Source of the DNA: CAYJPK01 sp964372035
Lineage (GTDB): Bacteria > Desulfobacterota > Desulfovibrionia > Desulfovibrionales > Desulfovibrionaceae
Reading direction: 5' to 3'
DNA: 10,312 nt
NCBI GenBank assembly: GCA_964372035.1
Contig: CAYJPK010000074.1
Coordinates: 1 to 10,312, forward strand
A program made the translations under genes and the position numbers. Of this stretch, positions 5,560 to 10,312 are shown one piece after another. Under the pieces are notes generated by a model, which searched no databases, was not told the origin of the DNA, and worked only from the letters and a program-made list of their open reading frames with translations. The stretch's first letter is position 1. Every line of letters starts with the position of its first letter.

Positions 5560-8496
5560 ATGCGTAGCAAGCAAGTCAAAAAATTTAATTCTGAGCTTAC
5601 AATATATTATGATGGTGAAGCAATTAAGGCATATGACGGTGAAACAGTTGCCTCTGCCATTATTAATAGTGATAGAAAAATTGGGCGTTATACTCAATCT
5701 TGCAATAAACGTAGTGTGTTTTGTGGCATGGGTGTATGTTTTGATTGTTTAGCAATAATTGAAGATGTTGGAGCTGTTCGTACGTGCATGACAAAAGTTA
5801 GTGATGGAATGCGCATTAACTCATGGGCAAAATCTGGACTTATGGAAATTGATAAGTTGCCAACTCTTTGCAATGACCCAAAAAGCTTTTTAGAGCATAA
5901 AAAATGCCAAGTTGCAATTGTTGGAGCTGGTATTGGTGGCTTAGAGGCTGCTATTAAATGTCGCGAAAAGGGTCTTGATGTTTGGATTATTGATGAACGC
6001 CCAGCACCAGGAGGGCAATATTATAAACAACCAAGTCCAGCCATTTTAAAATCTGATCTTAACCCCTGGACGCTAGAGGGAAAAGAATTGATTCAAAAGG
6101 CACGAGATTTAGGCTGTAAAATTTTATCAGGTGCGCTTGTTTGGCGTGCAAATAAGATTGGTGATGATATTGAACTGTCAATATTTTATGGTGGCGAGGC
6201 ATTTTACTTATGTCCAGAGCATCTAGTTATTGCTACAGGAGCCTATGATGAACCGTATCCAATGCCCGGTTGGACCTTACCAGGTGTCATGACAGTCGGT
6301 GGTATCCAAAGCTTAATTACATCATATGGGACAGTTCCAAAATCTCCAATTGTGTTATGTGGCAACGGTCCTCTATTATTGCAAGTTGCTAGTGAGATCA
6401 TTGATTCAGGAGCAAAAGTTTCTGCTGTTGTGTCAGCTTCTGGAACACCATTTTCGCTACTACCACATTACTTTGGAACATTATGGAATAACCCAGAACT
6501 TACTATACAAGGTGCTAAATACCTAGCTAAATTAATTAAAAATAAAGTTCCATTAATCACAAACCATATAGCTGTTTCTGTGCTTGGAGATGAAGAGGCT
6601 AGTGGCGTTGTTATTGCTCCTGTAGATGTTTATGGTAAGGCTGACCTGTCACAACAGCGTGAAATAAAAGCTGAAACAGTTGGCATTGGCTATGGCTTTA
6701 CTCCATCAACTGAACTTGCAAGGCAGCTTGGTTGTGAACACACTGTTTCTGAGGATGAGAAGTTTAATTTATTTGCAAAAAGAAACATGTGTGGTGAAAG
6801 CTCAATTTCAAATGTTTATATAGTAGGTGATTGTGGTTCAATCAATGCATCTAAGGTCGCAAAAGCTCAAGGAAAACTTGCAGGTATAAGCATTTTGGAG
6901 CAAATGAATATTGAACATGGTTTTGATGTAGAAAAAGTTGATGCAGTTAAGCAGTATGAAAAAAATATGCGCTTTCAAGAACATGTGAATAAAATATTTT
7001 ATGCCCGTCCTGATTTTTTATCTTTTTGTGATGATAATACTTATATTTGCCGTTGTGAAGAAGTTACGATTGGTAAGTTAAAGAAAATAATTGAAGATGG
7101 TGTTCATGATTTAGGCGCAATTAAACGCTTAACTAGAATTGGTATGGGTAGATGCCAGGGGCGCTATTGCTTACAAAATGTTGCTAAAGTCCTTGAACTC
7201 ATGACAGGCAAAAAAATTGCCGCTGATAAATATATTATACCGCAAGCACCACTAAAACCAATTCCTATTGCTGCCTTAACGGTTGAAAAGCCAGAATGGG
7301 GAGGGCACAAACATTCTTCTTTGCGTGAATTATCAGCCGATACACGACCAAACACCTTTTTAGGCGAAGAAGAAATCATTATTATCGGTGCTGGTGTTGC
7401 AGGTTGTAGTACTGCGTATTTCTTAGCTAAAGAAGGTAAAAATGCATTAGTAATTGATAGAGGACCAGTTAACGGTCAAGCTTCTGGCGGTAACGCTGGT
7501 AGCATGCATGTGCAACTCCTTTCTTTTGATTTTGGTAAAAAGGCTGAAAAAGGTGGAGATCCTGCGCTTAAAACCTTATTGCTTCAAAAAGAATCCGCTC
7601 AAATTTGGGCTACGCTAGAAAAAGAATTTAATGCCGACTTTGAAATTAAGACTGTTGGTGGGCTTATGATGGCTGAAAATTTAGAACATGTTTCTTTTTT
7701 AGAAGATAAATCAAGCCGTGAACGTAGCGTTGGGATTGATGTTCATGTTATTAATCAACAAGAGCTTAAGGATATGTTGCCACTAGTCTCTGACCATATG
7801 GTGGCTGCTGCCTTTTGTCCTGAAGAGGGGAAAATCAATCCGCTAAAAGCAACTCAAGGCGTATACCTTGAAGCTAAAAAGCTAGGACAACGCTTTAAAA
7901 CTAATATTGACGTTACATCAATTATAAAAGAAAAAGATGGTAGTTTTAGAATAAATACGAGCTCAGGGTATTTTAAAACTAAAATTATAGTGAACTGTGC
8001 TGGTGCATGGGCCTCACAAATTTCAGGCATGGTTGATAAGGCTATTCCAGTTTATGGAGCACCACTTCAACTTGTTGTAACTGAGGCACTTGAGCAAAGT
8101 GTACCATATTTACTGGCTCATGCTGATAGACATTTAACTATGAAGCAAATGAAAAATGGCAATTTCATCATTGGCGGAGGTTGGACTGCAACTTATAATG
8201 AAGTTACAAAGCATCCAACTAGTTTACGTGACAGTCTTGAGGGCAATTTATGGGTTGCAAAAAGAGTTATTCCTAGTTTGGCTGGTGTTCAATTTATTCG
8301 TTCATGGGGCGCAATGAATATTAATATTGATGGTGCACCTATCGTTGGTGAAATGCCAAACGTTAAGAATTTCTATAATACTGTAACTTCAAACGGTTAT
8401 ACTCTTGGTCCAATCATGGGCAGAATTACAACTGATTTGATTGTGCATGGCAAGACAAATTGGGATATTAGTGACTTTACTTTAAGTCGTTTCTAA
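5560..8496 (+). CDS. Fused [2Fe-2S]/FAD amine dehydrogenase: HcnA-HcnB-HcnC-like domains in one chain
   Basis: The 978 residues join three parts that are normally separate subunits in hydrogen cyanide synthase (HcnABC), opine oxidases and D-hydroxyproline dehydrogenase. Residues 10-90 are a plant-type [2Fe-2S] domain with Cys55, Cys60, Cys63 and Cys76. Residues 116-450 are a two-dinucleotide-fold FAD protein: VGAGIGG at 121-127, PGGQYY at 150-155, ATGAYD at 225-230, a second CGNGP fold near 267-271 and GDCGS near 423. Residues 495-550 are a BFD-like [2Fe-2S] domain with Cys497, Cys499, Cys532 and Cys537. After a proline-rich linker (about 551-603), residues 605-978 are a DAO/glycine-oxidase fold with IIGAGVAG (608-615) and NCAGAWA (812-818). 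It probably oxidises a secondary or primary amine and passes electrons to the respiratory chain rather than to oxygen. AAGGAG (5548-5553) is 6 nt upstream. The frame is uninterrupted. The substrate (cyclic imino acid, opine, sarcosine-like) is unknown. Confidence 0.92.
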   Translation: MRSKQVKKFNSELTIYYDGEAIKAYDGETVASAIINSDRKIGRYTQSCNKRSVFCGMGVCFDCLAIIEDVGAVRTCMTKVSDGMRINSWAKSGLMEIDKLPTLCNDPKSFLEHKKCQVAIVGAGIGGLEAAIKCREKGLDVWIIDERPAPGGQYYKQPSPAILKSDLNPWTLEGKELIQKARDLGCKILSGALVWRANKIGDDIELSIFYGGEAFYLCPEHLVIATGAYDEPYPMPGWTLPGVMTVGGIQSLITSYGTVPKSPIVLCGNGPLLLQVASEIIDSGAKVSAVVSASGTPFSLLPHYFGTLWNNPELTIQGAKYLAKLIKNKVPLITNHIAVSVLGDEEASGVVIAPVDVYGKADLSQQREIKAETVGIGYGFTPSTELARQLGCEHTVSEDEKFNLFAKRNMCGESSISNVYIVGDCGSINASKVAKAQGKLAGISILEQMNIEHGFDVEKVDAVKQYEKNMRFQEHVNKIFYARPDFLSFCDDNTYICRCEEVTIGKLKKIIEDGVHDLGAIKRLTRIGMGRCQGRYCLQNVAKVLELMTGKKIAADKYIIPQAPLKPIPIAALTVEKPEWGGHKHSSLRELSADTRPNTFLGEEEIIIIGAGVAGCSTAYFLAKEGKNALVIDRGPVNGQASGGNAGSMHVQLLSFDFGKKAEKGGDPALKTLLLQKESAQIWATLEKEFNADFEIKTVGGLMMAENLEHVSFLEDKSSRERSVGIDVHVINQQELKDMLPLVSDHMVAAAFCPEEGKINPLKATQGVYLEAKKLGQRFKTNIDVTSIIKEKDGSFRINTSSGYFKTKIIVNCAGAWASQISGMVDKAIPVYGAPLQLVVTEALEQSVPYLLAHADRHLTMKQMKNGNFIIGGGWTATYNEVTKHPTSLRDSLEGNLWVAKRVIPSLAGVQFIRSWGAMNINIDGAPIVGEMPNVKNFYNTVTSNGYTLGPIMGRITTDLIVHGKTNWDISDFTLSRF

Positions 8497-8510
8497 ATAA
8501 GGACTTTTTT

Positions 8511-9878
8511 ATGATAAAAGCTGATTTAATTATTAAAGGTGAAAATATTGTATTTGAAAATGGTATGGCAAGGGGTGCGATTGCAATTAAAGCTGGAAAA
8601 ATTGTCGGTGTATCAAGTGACGCACAGTGGTTTGATGCAAACGAAATTTTCGATGCAAAGGATTTAGTTGTTTTGCCAGGTCTTGTTGATACTCATGCTC
8701 ATATGTGGGATCCACACCCTGTAACAGAGCGAGAAGATTGGTATACTGGAACACAAACTGCTGCAAGTGGTGGTATTACAACTGTTATTGAAATGGCACA
8801 AAGTGTTCCACCTGTAACAAATAGAGAAAGTTTTTTATTTAAAAAGAATATTGCTAAGAGCAAAAGCGTTGTAGACTTTGCTCTTTGGGGTGGTGTTACT
8901 GGTGGGCTAAAACCTGACTTTAAGGGTATGATTGAAGAAGGCTGCACAGGGATTAAGTCTTTTACAGCTTGGTTTGGATCTGAATATGCTAGCCTAAGTG
9001 ACTATGAACTTTTAACTTATATGCAAGAACTTGCAGAGCTTAATTGCTTTATGGGGATACACTGTGAAAATACTAACATTGCTGATGGTTATCAAAATAA
9101 ATTAATTGAGCAAGGAAATTTTACTGGCAAAGCTCATGAACTTTCACGACCTGAAATTGGTGAACTAGAAGCAATATCTAGAGTACTACTTTTTGCAAAA
9201 CACACTAAGTGTAAAGTAGTTATTTTGCACTTATCAACGCCAAAAGCCTTTGAAATTGTTAGAAAAGCAAAGCATGATGGGGTTGAAGTTTATGTTGAAA
9301 CGTGCCCGCATTATCTCTCAATGAATTTAGATGATTTAGAGCGCTTGCATGGAATGGCAAAATGTGCTCCGCCAATTCGTAGTGAAGAATGTAGACTTGG
9401 CTTGTGGGAAATGCTCAAAAAAGGTTATATTAACTCCATAGGTTCTGACCATTTTCCTTTCTTAGATGAAGATAGAACAAAACATGGTAATAATATTTTT
9501 GCAATGCCATCTGGTATGGTTGGTTATGATACTGTTTTGCCAATTATGATTGATGAGGGAATCCACAGACAAAATATAAGCTATGAATTATTAGCTGAAA
9601 TTTGCGCTACAAATCCAGCTAAAATACATGGAATTTATCCACAAAAGGGTAGTATTCATATTGGTGCTGATGCAGATTTTGCAATTGTTGACCCAAATGA
9701 AACTTGGACCTATACTTACAAGAATGCCTTTATCAAGGCAAAGATGAAGCAAGGACCACATGAGGGGAAAAAATTCAAAGGAAAAGTAAAATATACTTAT
9801 ATTCGTGGAAATCTTGTTTATAAAGATAATGAAATACTTAAAGAAGCTGGATTTGGAGAATTTGTAAGACCGAATTAA
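8511..9878 (+). CDS. Allantoinase-like cyclic amidohydrolase (AllB/hydantoinase family)
   Basis: This metal-dependent amidohydrolase would open a cyclic ureide or imide ring, such as allantoin to allantoate. The 455 residues match the length of E. coli AllB. The binuclear site is complete: His62 and His64 (DTHAHM), carbamylated Lys149 (GIKSF), His184 (GIHCEN), His240 (LHLSTP) and catalytic Asp313 (GSDHFP). Several stretches favour allantoinase over D-hydantoinase or dihydropyrimidinase: HCEN, SRPEIGELEAISRVL (212-226, similar to SRP-x-x-x-E-x-EAI-x-RVL in AllB), ETCPHYL (263-269) and AKCAPPIR (283-290, AKCSPPIR in AllB). The comparison is from memory, so a related hydantoinase with another substrate remains possible. 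AAGGA (8499-8503) lies 7 nt before the ATG, in the 14-bp gap after the flavoprotein gene, so the two are co-transcribed. A strong terminator follows. Confidence 0.88.
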   Translation: MIKADLIIKGENIVFENGMARGAIAIKAGKIVGVSSDAQWFDANEIFDAKDLVVLPGLVDTHAHMWDPHPVTEREDWYTGTQTAASGGITTVIEMAQSVPPVTNRESFLFKKNIAKSKSVVDFALWGGVTGGLKPDFKGMIEEGCTGIKSFTAWFGSEYASLSDYELLTYMQELAELNCFMGIHCENTNIADGYQNKLIEQGNFTGKAHELSRPEIGELEAISRVLLFAKHTKCKVVILHLSTPKAFEIVRKAKHDGVEVYVETCPHYLSMNLDDLERLHGMAKCAPPIRSEECRLGLWEMLKKGYINSIGSDHFPFLDEDRTKHGNNIFAMPSGMVGYDTVLPIMIDEGIHRQNISYELLAEICATNPAKIHGIYPQKGSIHIGADADFAIVDPNETWTYTYKNAFIKAKMKQGPHEGKKFKGKVKYTYIRGNLVYKDNEILKEAGFGEFVRPN

Positions 9879-9906
9879 TATCTTTTCTTAAGCAAGATAA
9901 AAAAAC

Positions 9907-9947
9907 AGCACTATTATAAGTTAAGCTTGTAATAGTGCTATTTTTTT
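9907..9947 (+). terminator. Intrinsic terminator ending the cluster, probably bidirectional
   Basis: AGCACTATTA (9907-9916) pairs with TAATAGTGCT (9930-9939). With one G-T wobble the stem continues inward for four more pairs to a 5-nt loop. T residues at 9941-9947 follow on the plus strand. An A-run at 9899-9905 precedes it, which would serve as the T-run for minus-strand transcripts coming from the gene at the right edge. Confidence 0.92.
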
Positions 9948-10041
9948 AGAAAATATTCCTCTAAGGTGCTATTAGTACTAAACCTTTGCAGGCACATATA
10001 AAAACAATAAATTGCGTCGGTTTTTTTACTTGTATAGTATT

Positions 10042-10070
10042 TTAAGTTGACGTCACTACAGTCAACTTAA
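10042..10070. repeat. Perfect 10-bp inverted repeat with 9-nt loop
   Basis: TTAAGTTGAC (10042-10051) and GTCAACTTAA (10061-10070) are exact reverse complements. The left arm also overlaps an 8-bp palindrome, TGACGTCA (10048-10055). No T-run follows on either strand, so it is not a classic terminator. It could be an operator or a stable RNA hairpin. Confidence 0.55.
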
Positions 10071-10156
10071 GCAAAGGCACACTTGCTCCAGCACTTAACA
10101 GTGCAATAAAATGGCACTTATGCTTTCACAGTGATTGCCTGCTAGCACAGTCAATG

Positions 10157-10187
10157 ATAGTAATTTAATCTGAAATTACTATAGTAA
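10157..10187. repeat. Perfect 10-bp inverted repeat with an overlapping 12-bp palindrome
   Basis: ATAGTAATTT (10157-10166) and AAATTACTAT (10173-10182) are exact reverse complements around a 6-nt loop. The right arm overlaps the palindrome TTACTATAGTAA (10176-10187), so two mutually exclusive hairpins are possible. It lies about 20 bp past the stop codon of the right-edge minus-strand gene and may cap or stabilise its transcript. Confidence 0.5.
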
Positions 10188-10207
10188 AATAAAACACAAT
10201 TAAAACG

Positions 10208-10312
10208 TTATTTTTTTTCTTTAAGTACACTTTGATATATTTTATCAAGCCTGTTTGCCATGGCATGGCAGGTGAAATGTTCAATGCGATTGCTTGTATC
10301 AACTGGCAACTT
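10208..10312 (-). CDS. C-terminal end of an unidentified minus-strand protein (runs off the right edge), possibly a glycosyltransferase
   Basis: Read on the minus strand from the window edge, one frame stays open for 34 codons and ends at TAA (10210-10208). The peptide includes KLPVDTSNRIEHFT, then AMANRLDKIYQSVL and a lysine-rich end (KEKK). The ending is a helix with an aliphatic/aromatic face. The IY-x-x-VL end resembles the last helix of GT4-type glycosyltransferases, but this is weak. The gene converges on the amidohydrolase gene. With so little sequence no function should be assigned. Confidence 0.5.
   Translation of the reverse strand, partial: KLPVDTSNRIEHFTCHAMANRLDKIYQSVLKEKK

Larger units (their letters stand above)
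9949..10207. other. Non-coding region rich in palindromes between convergent genes
   Basis: No reading frame with a ribosome binding site is seen in this stretch of about 260 bp. It contains several separate inverted repeats (9963-9986, 10042-10070, 10091-10104, 10126-10134, 10157-10187) and a loose direct repeat, GGCACACTTGCT (10076-10087) and GGCACTTATGCT (10113-10124). None of the hairpins is followed by a T-run on either strand. Confidence 0.7.

Noticed and set aside
5515..5697. Minus-strand frame over the internal terminator and the flavoprotein start
   Set aside because: It covers the hairpin and the conserved N-terminal [2Fe-2S] domain on the opposite strand, with no family features. 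It is a shadow frame.
5560..8496. Heterotetrameric sarcosine oxidase alpha subunit
   Set aside because: The N-terminal half is similar, but the C-terminal half is a DAO-fold flavoprotein with its own GxGxxG rather than the GcvT-like folate domain found in sarcosine oxidase alpha.
9949..10207. CRISPR array or tRNA gene in the palindrome-rich region
   Set aside because: There are no regularly spaced direct repeats of CRISPR length, and no cloverleaf with a T-arm TTCGA-type motif can be built. The repeats differ in sequence from each other.

Overview
The window is AT-rich and gene-dense. It carries one long plus-strand catabolic cluster (about 592-9878) flanked by two AT-rich non-coding regions, with a partial minus-strand gene at each edge. 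A periplasmic TRAP binding protein with a Sec signal peptide, strong AAGGAG-type ribosome binding sites and hairpin/T-run terminators point to a Gram-negative, low-GC bacterium, probably a proteobacterium. The species cannot be determined from this sequence.

Layout. At 1-130 (minus) lies the start of a cupin gene whose first 43 residues resemble (S)-ureidoglycine aminohydrolase (AllE). The 131-591 intergenic region is divergent and holds two operator-like inverted repeats and a TATAAT box. From 592 come a complete tripartite TRAP transporter (DctP 592-1566, DctQ 1595-2137, DctM 2134-3420), a DapA-family Schiff-base lyase (3439-4326) and an M20-family metallohydrolase (4337-5491). A textbook intrinsic terminator sits at 5495-5533. 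It is followed by a 978-residue iron-sulfur flavoprotein (5560-8496) and an allantoinase-like cyclic amidohydrolase (8511-9878), then a strong, probably bidirectional terminator (9907-9947). The 9949-10207 stretch is non-coding and rich in palindromes. The C-terminal 34 codons of another minus-strand gene (10208-10312) close the window.

How the genes may work together (inference). The TRAP system would import an organic acid. The allantoinase-like enzyme would open a cyclic ureide or amide, the M20 enzyme would hydrolyse an N-acyl or N-carbamoyl bond, the flavoprotein would oxidise a secondary or primary amine, and the DapA-like lyase would cleave or deaminate the resulting 2-oxo acid or imine. 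The AllE-like gene at the left edge and the allantoinase-like gene at the right suggest a ureide/purine-nitrogen theme. The flavoprotein and lyase pair instead recalls D-hydroxyproline or opine catabolism. The substrate is not identified.

The most unusual items are two. The flavoprotein carries HcnA-, HcnB- and HcnC-like parts, normally separate subunits, in one uninterrupted chain. The M20 protein has Asn and Ala at two of the five usual metal-ligand positions.
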